Assembly: GCA_046155505.1 (NCBI GenBank)
Contig: JBJXFK010000319.1
Coordinates: forward strand, 1 to 21,898
Reading direction: 5' to 3'
From: JBJXFK01 sp046155505
GTDB taxonomy: Bacteria > Planctomycetota > Phycisphaerae > UBA1845 > Fen-1342
Length of the DNA: 21,898 bases
Below are positions 1 to 7,500 of this stretch, piece after piece (positions within the stretch are counted from its first letter, which is position 1; each line of letters begins with the position of its first letter). A program made the position numbers and the translations under genes. The notes under the pieces are model-generated. The model was not told the origin of the DNA. It worked only from the letters and a program-made list of their open reading frames with translations, and did no database searches.

Positions 1-256
1 TCGCGTGCTCCATGAATGCGAGAATGAGGTCGTTCACTGTGAAGACGTTGACCGATGATGCTTCGACGCGCTTCGACGGCGGAAGCTCTCTGCCGTTGGC
101 GAGCCATTCGGCGATGAGCCGTTCGTAGGTCGCGTGACTCTCGGGCGTGCCGTACTTTCCGAGATAGATATCGCGACCGCTGAGACGGACAACCGCCAAG
201 CCTTTCGGCTTGTGCAAACGATACGACGGAAATTCGTGAGAATGAGTCCGGGCCAT
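1..256 (-). CDS. Tyrosine-type site-specific integrase, N-terminal fragment (runs off left edge)
   Basis: The reading frame starts at the ATG at 256-254 and stays open for 85 codons to the window edge, so only the N-terminus is visible. It reads MARTHSHEFPSYRLHKPKG, then AVVRLSGRDIYLGKYGTPES, then a helix with RLIAEWLANG, and then a segment (FTVNDLILAFMEHA) like the start of the SAM-like core-binding domain. From memory this matches the N-terminal arm-binding region of integrases that are abundant in planctomycetes. The catalytic R-H-R-Y domain lies outside the window and cannot be checked. The gene begins 120 bp beyond the 3' end of the tRNA-Gly and points away from it, the usual position of an integrase beside its tRNA target. 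A GGAG lies about 9 nt upstream of the start. Confidence 0.8.
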   Translation of the reverse strand, partial: MARTHSHEFPSYRLHKPKGLAVVRLSGRDIYLGKYGTPESHATYERLIAEWLANGRELPPSKRVEASSVNVFTVNDLILAFMEHA

Positions 257-282
257 GTGAGACAGCTCCGAGGCTCGGCAAA

Positions 283-296
283 GTGGTACGTACCAC
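283..296. promoter_or_regulatory. 14-bp perfect palindrome upstream of the integrase
   Basis: GTGGTAC/GTACCAC is a perfect palindrome, and two further pairs match after one mismatch on each side. It lies 27 bp upstream of the integrase ATG, between that ATG and the candidate promoter at 365-373. The position suits an operator or an arm/excisionase site. No binding protein can be named from the sequence. Confidence 0.45.
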
Positions 297-364
297 CTTC
301 CAAGGCCTCAAAAGCCGCTCTGCCCGACGTTGGACAGGTACGCTAACTCGCGTTCGGCACAACC

Positions 365-373
365 ATTATATCA
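365..373 (-). promoter_or_regulatory. Extended -10 promoter candidate for the integrase
   Basis: On the minus strand the sequence TGATATAAT is a perfect extended -10 (TGn-TATAAT). It lies just beyond the tRNA-Gly acceptor stem and points toward the integrase. Any -35 would fall inside the tRNA 3' half, where nothing close to TTGACA is seen. A transcript would start near 358, leaving a leader of about 100 nt that contains the 283-296 palindrome. If real, integrase expression is tied to the tRNA end and would change on excision. Confidence 0.45.
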
Positions 374-375
374 AA

Positions 376-448
<73 letters not shown>

Positions 449-489
449 AGTAACGCAACAGAAACAACTTACGTCAATTAGCTCGTTCG

Positions 490-527
490 CTTAAGTAGAG
501 CAAAGCTCCCGAGTTGCTCTACTTAAG
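490..527. repeat. 14-bp perfect inverted repeat (hairpin), copy 1
   Basis: The arms CTTAAGTAGAGCAA (490-503) and TTGCTCTACTTAAG (514-527) pair perfectly around a 10-nt loop. No U-run follows on either strand, so it is not a typical terminator. A near-copy with the same stem core GTAGAGCA/TGCTCTAC and an unrelated loop lies at 19619-19658. The stem contains GTAGAGC, which resembles the 3' half of a tRNA D-arm; this may be chance. Confidence 0.8.
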
Positions 528-592
528 GCGGCTCCGCAGCGAGGATCATACCGCAATCCCAGCGACTTGGAAGCGTATCCACGGTGAGAATA

Positions 593-609
593 CCAGCTCG
601 AAAAGCTGG
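593..609. repeat. CCAGC-N7-GCTGG site, copy 1 (anticodon-arm-like)
   Basis: CCAGC-TCGAAAA-GCTGG has the same 5-bp arms and 7-nt spacer as the anticodon arm of the tRNA-Gly at 406-422, with a different spacer. Sixteen of its 17 bases recur at 19724-19739. In each copy the block lies exactly 104 nt from the start of the CTTA... hairpin arm. It could be a second recombinase core site or a relic of another tRNA. Confidence 0.6.
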
Positions 610-830
610 AGCGTCTTGCGACGGTGCCCGCCTCCGGCGATCGCAACGACAGTCGCGTCGTGGCTGGTCGAGCTGCGATTGGCGCCGCGCGTTCTTTATT
701 CGTGCTGCGCTTCAACGTCGAATTCTGTCCGCGCGCGAGCGACACACACACCTGAGCTGAGTTGCCGCTACAATACGCGCTTTCGATTCCACGAGTGAAT
801 CATCCTGCAGCGTGACCGGAGGGCAGCCCG

Positions 831-1235
831 ATGGGGTGCACCCGACTGTGTACGCCGGAAGACCGTGAGGCCGCAGAACTTGCTCGAACGACAAACATGA
901 CGTTCCGAGAAGCGAAGGCGCACGTCGTCAGCGAGAAACTCCGTGCCGCGTTCGACCAATTGGCTGATGGAATGAAGGAAGCCGCGGTCAAACAAGTTCT
1001 TGCCGCGAGAGACGAGGCGCAGAAGGCCGCCGGCTACTGGGGCGATCCGCGCTCTTCGTTGCCGAGGACAGTTGCGCTACAACCCAACGCGCCGTTGTTC
1101 GCGTTCGGCTCGGGTTCGGCGGGAATTCAGCAATTGGACACAATTGGGCAAGGATACGCACGGTGTAAAAACCTTGGTGGTTCAACATCGACTGGGCGCG
1201 TGCAGTTTGTCGGCGGTTGCGGGCCAAGCGTTTGA
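831..1235 (+). CDS. Hypothetical protein, 134 aa
   Basis: I do not recognise this protein. The start is supported by GGAGGG at 818-823, 7 nt before the ATG, and by a TACAAT box further upstream. Residues about 9-70 (EDREAAELARTTNMTFREAKAHVVSEKLRAAFDQLADGM...) read like a genuine charged helical protein. The tail after about residue 72 is G/S-rich, looks less protein-like and may be out of frame or spurious. The gene converges on the photolyase gene with about 50 bp between stop codons. No signal peptide or membrane segment is seen. Confidence 0.45.
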   Translation: MGCTRLCTPEDREAAELARTTNMTFREAKAHVVSEKLRAAFDQLADGMKEAAVKQVLAARDEAQKAAGYWGDPRSSLPRTVALQPNAPLFAFGSGSAGIQQLDTIGQGYARCKNLGGSTSTGRVQFVGGCGPSV

Positions 1236-1287
1236 GTACAGCGCCGCGGTTGGGCCGGAAGCCGAGAGACGTTGGCACACGACACCG

Positions 1288-2901
1288 TTAGCCGGGGGCC
1301 GCTTTACTATGAATCCCGAACTCTTGCCGAAGTTTCTGCGCCTGCGCCGCGATGGCGGCGCGCTCGTCGTCCGTCAAGCGATCGACATGCTTTAGGATCA
1401 TGCTCATGCGGCGATTGCCCCGAAATCGCTGGAGGTTGCGGATAAGGAAATCCCAGTAAAACGTGGTAAAAGGACAGGCCTCGGTGCCCGTGCGTTTGCC
1501 GGGATCGAAGCGGCAGTTCTTGCAGTGGTTGCTCATGCGCTCGATGTACCGGCCGCTGGCAGCATAGGGCTTGGTGCCCACGACGCCCCCGTCGGCATGC
1601 ATCACCATTCCGAGCGTGTTGGGCAGCGTTACCCAATCGACCGCGTCGACGAACATCGACAGATACCAGTCACTAATTCGCCGCGGATTCACCCCTGCAA
1701 TCAACGCGAAGTTGCCGGTAACCATCAGCCGCTGAATGTGGTGGCCATAGCCGCATTCGAGCACCTGCCCAATGCACTCCCGAAGGCATATCATGTCGGT
1801 CTGGCCCGTCCAGTAGAAATCCGGCAGGCTACCGTGCTGGTCGAGGCCGTTCCGCTGTCTGTAACCCGGGCCTGCGTGCCAGTAGATCCCGTGGATGAAC
1901 TCGCGCCAGCCGATGATCTGCCGCACAAAGCCCTCCACGCAAGGCAGAGGCGCGGCACCGGACTCATACGCCGCAAGGGCGGCGGCGACGCATTCGCGCG
2001 GGTTGAGCAGCTTGAGGTTCAGCGCTGCGGACAGGAGCGAGTGGTACAAGAATGGCTCGCCCGACCACATGGCGTCCTGGTAGGTGCCGAAGTGCGGCAG
2101 CCGGTGCTGGATGAAGTCATCCAGCGCCTTGCGGGCCTGAGCCCGTGTAACGGGCCAGCGAAACCGTGCAAGCAAGCCAGGATTGCCGGCGAAACGTCGC
2201 TCGACGAGAGCGAGCACCTCGTGGGTAATGGCATCCGCCCGCGGCGCATACGGCGCCCGCAGGCGTGGCGGCTGCCGGAAGGATCCACGATTTTGCTGAT
2301 CGTAGTTCCACTCTCCGCCGACCGGAGCGCCATCCGGCGCTACAAGTATCCCGAGCCTGCGACGCTGCCAGCGGTAGAAATGCTCCATCACCGGCTGCTT
2401 TCGCCCGGCCATCCACTCGGCGAACGCCGCGGCGCTGGTGAGGAAGTGCTCATCCGGCAGTACTTCCAGCGGAGCCCCAGCCTGCATTGCCGCGCGCTCG
2501 ACGTCCTGGTGCACGCGCCACTCGCCCGGCTGCGTGCAAACGAGAAACTCGGGCTCGAGGGTTCGTAGCGCACGCTGCAACTCACTGCCCAACGCCTGGC
2601 TGTTGTCCGAATCATCCAGCGAGACGTAGTGAACCCGGTGCCCGTCACGATGCAATTCGAGGGCGAAGTGCCGCATCGCGGCCAAAAACAGCGCCGTACG
2701 CTGTTTGTTGCTCGGGACGTGCGTCGACTCCTCCGCCACCTCGAACATCACAACCGCATCACGCGCCTTGTCGAGGTGGACCAGGGCGCTGACTTTCGAA
2801 TCTAGTTGATCGCCGAGCACCAGGACGAGACGTCGAACAGGTCCGGTGACTCGCAGAGCCGGAAAGCAACCTTGTCTGGAAGTCGACCGTTCCGTTGTCA
2901 T
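1288..2901 (-). CDS. Cryptochrome/photolyase family protein, Fe-S bacterial (6-4) type
   Basis: This 537-aa protein belongs to the deoxyribodipyrimidine photolyase-related family, whose characterised member is Agrobacterium PhrB. That enzyme uses FAD, a lumazine antenna and a [4Fe-4S] cluster to repair (6-4) photoproducts with blue light. The N-terminal Rossmann domain opens with RRLVLVLGDQL (residues 23-33). The helical FAD domain follows from about residue 200. Cys372, Cys460, Cys463 and Cys476 have spacings of 88, 3 and 13, which I recall as exactly those of the PhrB cluster ligands. His387/388 (GYGHH) fits the lesion-site histidine, and Trp364, Trp412 and Tyr413 fit its electron-transfer residues. 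AGGTGAT lies 9 nt upstream of the ATG. A BAAT-type thioesterase gene lies 98 bp upstream on the same strand, so the two may be co-transcribed. Lesion type is inferred from the family. Confidence 0.95.
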   Translation of the reverse strand: MTTERSTSRQGCFPALRVTGPVRRLVLVLGDQLDSKVSALVHLDKARDAVVMFEVAEESTHVPSNKQRTALFLAAMRHFALELHRDGHRVHYVSLDDSDNSQALGSELQRALRTLEPEFLVCTQPGEWRVHQDVERAAMQAGAPLEVLPDEHFLTSAAAFAEWMAGRKQPVMEHFYRWQRRRLGILVAPDGAPVGGEWNYDQQNRGSFRQPPRLRAPYAPRADAITHEVLALVERRFAGNPGLLARFRWPVTRAQARKALDDFIQHRLPHFGTYQDAMWSGEPFLYHSLLSAALNLKLLNPRECVAAALAAYESGAAPLPCVEGFVRQIIGWREFIHGIYWHAGPGYRQRNGLDQHGSLPDFYWTGQTDMICLRECIGQVLECGYGHHIQRLMVTGNFALIAGVNPRRISDWYLSMFVDAVDWVTLPNTLGMVMHADGGVVGTKPYAASGRYIERMSNHCKNCRFDPGKRTGTEACPFTTFYWDFLIRNLQRFRGNRRMSMILKHVDRLTDDERAAIAAQAQKLRQEFGIHSKAAPG

Positions 2902-2999
2902 TCGTAAGCATCACCTGTATGAGAGAAGCAAAGAAGTCGGAAAGACGCGGAAGAGTAAGGCGCAGAGAACGCGGCAAGCGTCGCCCGCGTGATCGCGCC

Positions 3000-4442
3000 T
3001 TACGGGGCGCCAGCCGCCTGATTCGAGCGCTCCGTCTTCCCCAGCGTCCGGTCGAAGAAGTCGATCGCCCGTCGCCAGGCATCCGCTGCTGCCCTGCCTT
3101 CAGCCGCCAGGTCCTTGGCCGTCGGGTCCGAGCCAGGCTGGCCATATAGATAGATAGGAAATGTACCGGTACCGGAGATCTGGTGACCGGCCGTCGGGTA
3201 GATCACGGCCTGCACGCGGTCGGATGCTCCGGCGAGGGCAGACCGTTCGACGATGTTCCGCGTCATGTCGCCAGAGGCCCAGACTTCGTCGCGATCCGAT
3301 GCGAGCAGAAGAACCTTGCCCACAATATCCTCGACCCGAATCCGGGCCTCGATGACTTGTTCGGCAAAATATGTTCGGGACCGCGTGTACCGCTCAGTAT
3401 TCGTGCGATAGGCACCTTGATCACTCGGGTTGAAGTCAAAAAGTCGGACATAGGGTATCGGCTGGCCTTCGAGGCTCCAGGACGACCGCCGTGCACCTGT
3501 GCCGCCGCCGTCGCGGTACCCTTCCCAGACGATGTCTGAGGGCACGACCGCGACAATCCCCCGAATCCAGTCGTACTTGCTGCCCGCAAGAAGGGCAAGC
3601 TCGGCCCCCTTGGACACGCCATGCAGGCCGATCGCGTCGGCCTGCACCGTCTCCCGTGTCCGCAGCCAGTCGCGAGCATGCTTGATCGTCTCGACGGGAA
3701 CCTCGACGTGATCGGTGCGAAGGCCGGCCACTCCTTCGTAAGAGCGCGCGAAGTAGTTCATGGCCAGGCACGCAAAGCCGCGCGACGCAAACCGTTCGGC
3801 CCACGCAGTCGCCTTCAGCGTGCTGCCCCCTTCGCTGCCGTGCAGCGAGATGATCACCGGATACCGTCCGGGCGCCTTCGGTCGCGCGAAGACACCCTGC
3901 AAACCGCCATCCGCGACGGTTTCAAACACGAGTTCGGAGATCGTCCCGACCAGTTCAAAGTGCGCGCTTGCGACGATCGCGTTATCGATTTCCAAGTGCA
4001 CCCAGACCCGGCTGGATGGCTGGGTCGGTACCGGAAGATCCGGGCGGCGAACATCATCAAGGGCCGTATCCGTGGCGGGTTGGCCCGTCCGCAGCAGGGC
4101 CAGCGCATCCGCCTGCTGATAGGTGCCGCGGAGTGGCGTGGATTGGTCAACCGCAACCGTGCCGTGCGCGTCGGCGCGGAAATCCGCCCACGCATGCAGA
4201 CTCACCGGAACGCGTTCCCAGCTGTCACCCACCGGCTGCCATTTCTCAAGGCAGCGCAGCACGTGCAGGCGCACAGCGCCGCCGGGTGTGACGCCGCTGC
4301 AACGGATGCCGGGAGGGTCACCATCGAGTACTCGCTCGACGATTGAAATCTGCGCCTGCCGGTCGTTCTGCCCGGGAAGATTTGGGCGGACCGTCATCGC
4401 GACCAGCGCGAGGAAACCGAATGCGTACCAACTTTTGTTCAT
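3000..4442 (-). CDS. Acyl-CoA thioester hydrolase / BAAT C-terminal family alpha/beta hydrolase, exported
   Basis: This 480-aa protein begins with MNKSWYAFGFLALVAMTVRP, a short basic start plus a hydrophobic stretch that looks like a signal peptide. Residues about 30-165 resemble the BAAT N-terminal beta domain. Residues about 170-470 form an alpha/beta hydrolase. PVIISLHGSEGG (195-206) precedes the nucleophile elbow GVSKG with Ser277. The acid is probably Asp385 (SDRDEVW, 382-388) and the base His420 (TAGHQ). Human BAAT uses Cys at the nucleophile; Ser is common in bacterial relatives. Likely reaction is hydrolysis of an ester or thioester in the envelope, with unknown substrate. It is upstream of the photolyase on the same strand. 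Whether a secreted hydrolase serves photoprotection is unclear. Confidence 0.88.
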   Translation of the reverse strand: MNKSWYAFGFLALVAMTVRPNLPGQNDRQAQISIVERVLDGDPPGIRCSGVTPGGAVRLHVLRCLEKWQPVGDSWERVPVSLHAWADFRADAHGTVAVDQSTPLRGTYQQADALALLRTGQPATDTALDDVRRPDLPVPTQPSSRVWVHLEIDNAIVASAHFELVGTISELVFETVADGGLQGVFARPKAPGRYPVIISLHGSEGGSTLKATAWAERFASRGFACLAMNYFARSYEGVAGLRTDHVEVPVETIKHARDWLRTRETVQADAIGLHGVSKGAELALLAGSKYDWIRGIVAVVPSDIVWEGYRDGGGTGARRSSWSLEGQPIPYVRLFDFNPSDQGAYRTNTERYTRSRTYFAEQVIEARIRVEDIVGKVLLLASDRDEVWASGDMTRNIVERSALAGASDRVQAVIYPTAGHQISGTGTFPIYLYGQPGSDPTAKDLAAEGRAAADAWRRAIDFFDRTLGKTERSNQAAGAP

Positions 4443-4916
4443 TTTTCACTCAGACCGGCAGCCTGGTCAGTTGCCCGCGGAATTCCGATCACGGGTCGTT
4501 GAACAGCCGACGCTTCGGCGATGGCACGTCGCACCGATCCGCCACTCCCGCTCGCCCGGGCGCCCAGCCGGCGCATTTTAGTCAGCCCGGCTGGACTGGC
4601 GAGGCGCACCACTGCTACGCGACTGAGCGATGATAGCCGACGACGACGGCCGTAGTGGCCGTAAACGACGAACGCTTCGTACCCTGCAGCCGCCGGTTTC
4701 TCGGTGCCGAGGCATTTCGAGGTGCGCGGCTATCATTTACGGTCCGGGTGACGTGACCCAGGGCGGCATTCGGCTGTTCGCGGAGGAGCAAGTACGTCGG
4801 TCCGAATCCCGAGGCGATCGTAAGGACTACCGCCTGAGCCGGTGACGGGGCGATGAACACGGCGACCGAGCCGACGGCGGCGTGCGGGCCCCGTTTCCAA
4901 GAAGGGATCTTGATCC
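4443..4916. promoter_or_regulatory. Divergent intergenic region with inverted GGCTATCAT boxes
   Basis: This 474-bp gap separates the minus-strand hydrolase/photolyase pair from the plus-strand ldhA group. The 9-mer GGCTATCAT occurs twice in divergent orientation: on minus at 4638-4630 and on plus at 4728-4736. TATCAT is a reasonable -10, and each copy points toward its gene group, with leaders of roughly 180 nt. No good TTGACA-like -35 precedes either, which would fit an activator- or alternative-sigma-dependent promoter. A related CTATCAT occurs at 7832-7838. Open frames here on both strands do not look like proteins. Confidence 0.4.
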
Positions 4917-5927
4917 ATGCGTGTGGCCGTCTTCGGGACACAGGGCTTTGAACGGGAGTTCATGCAGCAGGCGAATGACGCGTACGGCCATGAACTACTG
5001 TTTCTCGAGCCAACCCTATGCGAACGCACGGCCGTCTTAGCGCAAGCTTGCCCCGCCGTTTGCGTGTTCGTGAATGATCGGTTGGATCGCCACGTACTGC
5101 AGACGCTGTATGCCGGAGGCACGCGGTTGGTCGCGTTGCGTTGCGCCGGATTCAACAACGTAGATCTCGCGGCAGCCGAGGCACTCGGCCTAGAAGTGGT
5201 CCGCGTACCCGCTTATTCGCCCTACGCCGTTGCCGAGCACACGGTCGCCCTCATGCTGACGCTGAACCGCAAGCTGCATCGGAGCATCGCGCGGGTACGC
5301 GAACAGAACTTTTCCTTAAACGACCTACTTGGTTTCGATATGCGCGGCAAGGTGGTGGGGGTAGTCGGTACCGGCAAGATTGGCGCGGTTGTGGCCCGCA
5401 TACTGCATGGTTTCGGCTGCACGCTTCTGGGATGTGACCGCCGCGAAGAGCCGAGCTGCCGCGCACTGGGCATGCGCTACGTCGAGCTGGACGCCCTTGC
5501 GCGCGCTGCGGATATCATCTCGCTCCATTGCCCGCTGACCCCCCAGACCAGGCACATGATCAACTCCTCGTTGCTGGCGGTCGCCAAGCCGGGCGTCATG
5601 CTGATCAATACGAGTCGCGGCGGGCTGATCGACACGCCGGCGGTCATCCGCGCGCTCAAGTCGGGGCGTATCGGCTCGATCGGGCTGGATGTGTACGAGG
5701 AGGAGAGCGATCTGTTCTTTCGTGATCTTTCGGGCGAAATCATACGCGATGACGTCTTCGCGCGCTTGCTGACTTTCCCGAACGTGATTGTCACTGCCCA
5801 CCAAGCGTTCTTCACGCGTGAGGCGGTCAGCGAAATCGCGGAGGTCACGCTCCGGAACATCACCGACTTTGAAGCGCATACAATTCGAAACGAGAATCGT
5901 GTAACGAGCGCACTCGTGCACGGCTAA
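4917..5927 (+). CDS. ldhA: 2-hydroxyacid dehydrogenase, D-lactate dehydrogenase type
   Basis: This 336-aa protein is close in length to E. coli LdhA (329 aa) and matches it in pattern. Such enzymes reduce pyruvate to D-lactate with NADH in the cytoplasm. The NAD-binding motif GTGKIG is at 151-156. Catalytic residues fit Arg234 (NTSRGG), Glu in DVYEEES (261-263) and His295 (TAHQAF). The stretch DVYEEESDLFFRDLSGEIIRDDVFARL resembles the equivalent LdhA segment. GAAGGGA at 4901-4907 gives a ribosome site 9 nt before the ATG. It heads the plus-strand run and is followed 68 bp later by an SDR gene. A fermentative enzyme in this company is unexpected; it may serve NAD(H) balance, or its substrate may be another 2-oxo acid. 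Confidence 0.92.
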   Translation: MRVAVFGTQGFEREFMQQANDAYGHELLFLEPTLCERTAVLAQACPAVCVFVNDRLDRHVLQTLYAGGTRLVALRCAGFNNVDLAAAEALGLEVVRVPAYSPYAVAEHTVALMLTLNRKLHRSIARVREQNFSLNDLLGFDMRGKVVGVVGTGKIGAVVARILHGFGCTLLGCDRREEPSCRALGMRYVELDALARAADIISLHCPLTPQTRHMINSSLLAVAKPGVMLINTSRGGLIDTPAVIRALKSGRIGSIGLDVYEEESDLFFRDLSGEIIRDDVFARLLTFPNVIVTAHQAFFTREAVSEIAEVTLRNITDFEAHTIRNENRVTSALVHG

Positions 5928-5995
5928 CGCTCCACGGCTGGCGCATGCGAACCCGAGGCGGCGGTGACGGCACGCGTTGCACAAGGTAATGAGCC

Positions 5996-6769
5996 ATGAC
6001 CACTCGCAACGGTGACTCTCTAAAGGATATGGTCTACGTCATCGTCGCGGCGGGAAGCGCGATAGGGTCCTGTGTCGCGCGGCGCCTTGCCGCTCGGGGC
6101 GCCCGGTTGGTGCTGGTGGCGCGGACTCCCGCAAAGGTCCAGCCCCTGGCGGACGAGCTGCAAGGTACGCTGATGCAGGCCGAAGCAACGAGCTTTGAGC
6201 AGGTCGACGCGTGCCTGCAGCAGGCGCAGGCTGCATGCGGGCGTGTAGACGGCATCTTGAACTGTGCCGGCTCGATCCTCTTAAAGCCCGCGCACTTGAC
6301 CACTGCAGCGGAGCTACAGGAAGTGCTCGCGCTAAATCTCGTCTCTGCATTTGCGACAGTCCGAGCGGCGACGAACGTCATGCGGACCTCTGGCGGTTCC
6401 ATTGTGCTGATGACGTCTGCCGCAGCCGAGATCGGATTGGCCAACCACGAGGCCATCGCCGCCGCCAAGGCAGGCGTGATCGGGCTGATGCGCTCTGCGG
6501 CGGCAACGTACGCCGCGCAGGGCATCCGAGTCAATGCCGTCGCGCCGGGCCTGGTTGAAACGCCCATGAGCGCCCGCATCACGTCGAACGAGACGGCTAG
6601 GAACGCTTCGGTCGCGATGCACCCGCTGGGGCGTCTCGGCCAGCCTGAGGATGTTGCGGAGCCGATCTGCTGGCTGCTCGGCCCCGGCAGCAGTTGGGTG
6701 ACGGGGCAGGTGATTGGAGTCGACGGTGGGCTGGCTACCCTGAAGACACGGCCGCCACGGTCCAGTTGA
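5996..6769 (+). CDS. SDR-family protein with catalytic Tyr replaced
   Basis: This 257-aa protein has the classical SDR layout: a glycine-rich nucleotide loop (AAGSAIG, 18-24), NCAG (89-92), Asn114, Ser141 and the C-terminal PGLVETPM (184-191) and GQVIGVDGG region. The usual YxxxK is changed. The segment is NHEAIAAAK, so the Tyr position is Ile154, while Lys158 is kept. Without the Tyr the standard hydride-transfer mechanism should fail. The protein may use another residue, act on an unusual substrate or bind NAD(P) without catalysis. AAGGT at 5983-5987 lies 8 nt before the ATG. The deaminase gene follows 65 bp downstream. Confidence 0.9.
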   Translation: MTTRNGDSLKDMVYVIVAAGSAIGSCVARRLAARGARLVLVARTPAKVQPLADELQGTLMQAEATSFEQVDACLQQAQAACGRVDGILNCAGSILLKPAHLTTAAELQEVLALNLVSAFATVRAATNVMRTSGGSIVLMTSAAAEIGLANHEAIAAAKAGVIGLMRSAAATYAAQGIRVNAVAPGLVETPMSARITSNETARNASVAMHPLGRLGQPEDVAEPICWLLGPGSSWVTGQVIGVDGGLATLKTRPPRSS

Positions 6770-6834
6770 TGCCATTCGCGGTCCCGGGCGCAGCAGAGCG
6801 AGCCCAGATCAATTGCGAGTGCGGAGTGTCCAAG

Positions 6835-7296
6835 ATGATGCGGAACGATGATTACTGGATGCGCCTTGCGATCATCGTTGGGCAAGGGAACCCTTCCGCG
6901 CCGTTTGGCGCGGTGATAGTCGATTCCGCTTCGAACCGGGAGTGCAGCCGCGGCGTAAATCAGGCTCATTTGGATCCAACGCTACACGGCGAAATGGTAG
7001 CGCTGCGCACCTTCTTTAATAGCAGCGCTCCGCCACAATCGGGGCCGCTGACGTTGTATACGACTGCGGAGCCTTGTCCGATGTGCGCGGCGGCGTGTTG
7101 TTGGGCGAGAGTGCACCGCATCGTGTATGGTGTCTCGATTCCGTGGCTGGCCGAGCACGGCTGGCGGCAGATCGAGCTGCGGGCTGAGACATTGCTCAGG
7201 GCCACGAGTGAGTCGATCGCCGTTGACGGCGGAGTGCTGGCCAACGACTGTGCGGAGCTATTCGTTGCGGCACATCGGAAACCCGAGGATCTTTGA
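6835..7296 (+). CDS. Nucleoside/guanine deaminase-like protein (CDA fold)
   Basis: This 153-aa zinc deaminase has H51-G-E53 and P80-C81-P-M-C84: the Zn ligands His51, Cys81 and Cys84 and the proton-shuttle Glu53. PFGAVIVD at 23-30 is the usual first strand, as in guanine deaminase GuaD and TadA. HGE replaces the more common HAE. I chose the first ATG of the pair at 6835, with GGAG 9 nt upstream. The longer frame from 6694 would overlap the SDR gene by 76 bp with an unlikely N-terminus. Substrate is unknown. Next to a GTP cyclohydrolase, a guanine- or pterin-related amine is worth considering, but cytosine or guanine is equally possible. Confidence 0.87.
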   Translation: MMRNDDYWMRLAIIVGQGNPSAPFGAVIVDSASNRECSRGVNQAHLDPTLHGEMVALRTFFNSSAPPQSGPLTLYTTAEPCPMCAAACCWARVHRIVYGVSIPWLAEHGWRQIELRAETLLRATSESIAVDGGVLANDCAELFVAAHRKPEDL

Positions 7297-7314
7297 ACAA
7301 AGAGGAGCTGCTCA

Positions 7315-7497
7315 TTGAATGCTGCTAAGCTTCGAATCGCCAAGTATCTCATCTTCGCCGCCGCCGGGCTGTCATTCCTGCTGTCAGTCTACCTGTGGTT
7401 CAACGGACAGCGTGAAGAGGGACAGTTCGTCGGAATCTGGGTGCCATCCATCCTCGCCGTGGGTGCCTTCGCACTGCTGGGCGTCAAGAAAGGATAG
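7315..7497 (+). CDS. Small two-TM membrane protein, 60 aa, TTG start
   Basis: The frame starts at TTG (7315), 7 nt after AGAGGAG (7301-7307), one of the best ribosome sites in the window. The protein has two hydrophobic helices, about residues 10-27 (LIFAAAGLSFLLSVYLWF) and 41-56 (GIWVPSILAVGAFALLGV), separated by a short charged loop (NGQREEGQ), and ends KKG. I recognise no family. It begins 18 bp after the deaminase and is followed 3 bp later by another micro-membrane protein, so the three are probably co-translated. The pair could form a small membrane complex or regulator. Confidence 0.75.
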   Translation: MNAAKLRIAKYLIFAAAGLSFLLSVYLWFNGQREEGQFVGIWVPSILAVGAFALLGVKKG

Positions 7498-7500
7498 AGC

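Larger units (their letters stand above)
449..830. other. Non-coding structured region upstream of tRNA-Gly
   Basis: No credible gene lies here. The open frames on both strands (for example minus 491-751) give low-complexity R/S/A-rich translations with no recognisable pattern. The stretch holds the hairpin at 490-527, a D-arm-like sequence on minus (GGATTGCGGTATGATCC, 561-545) and the CCAGC-N7-GCTGG site. Near its right end, GCTACAATAC (about 768-777) is a plausible -10 for the gene at 831. A clear tRNA-Gly promoter could not be assigned. Confidence 0.6.

Noticed and set aside
490..527. Rho-independent terminator
   Set aside because: The hairpin is strong but AT-containing, and no U-tract follows on either strand. 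It is also duplicated beside the tRNA fragment, which suggests another role.
1525..2568. Long open frame (347 codons, plus) inside the photolyase region
   Set aside because: It is antisense to the clearly conserved photolyase, and its translation has no recognisable pattern. GC-rich coding DNA often yields such shadows.
3621..4346. 241-codon plus-strand frame across the hydrolase gene
   Set aside because: Antisense shadow of a gene with a visible Ser-Asp-His triad; the translation is arginine-rich and has no recognisable pattern.
6694..6834. Upstream start for the deaminase
   Set aside because: It would overlap the SDR gene by 76 bp. The ATG at 6835 has a GGAG and gives the normal family length.
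6034..6969. 311-codon minus-strand frame across the SDR and deaminase
   Set aside because: Opposite strand of two recognisable genes; composition is typical of a shadow frame.
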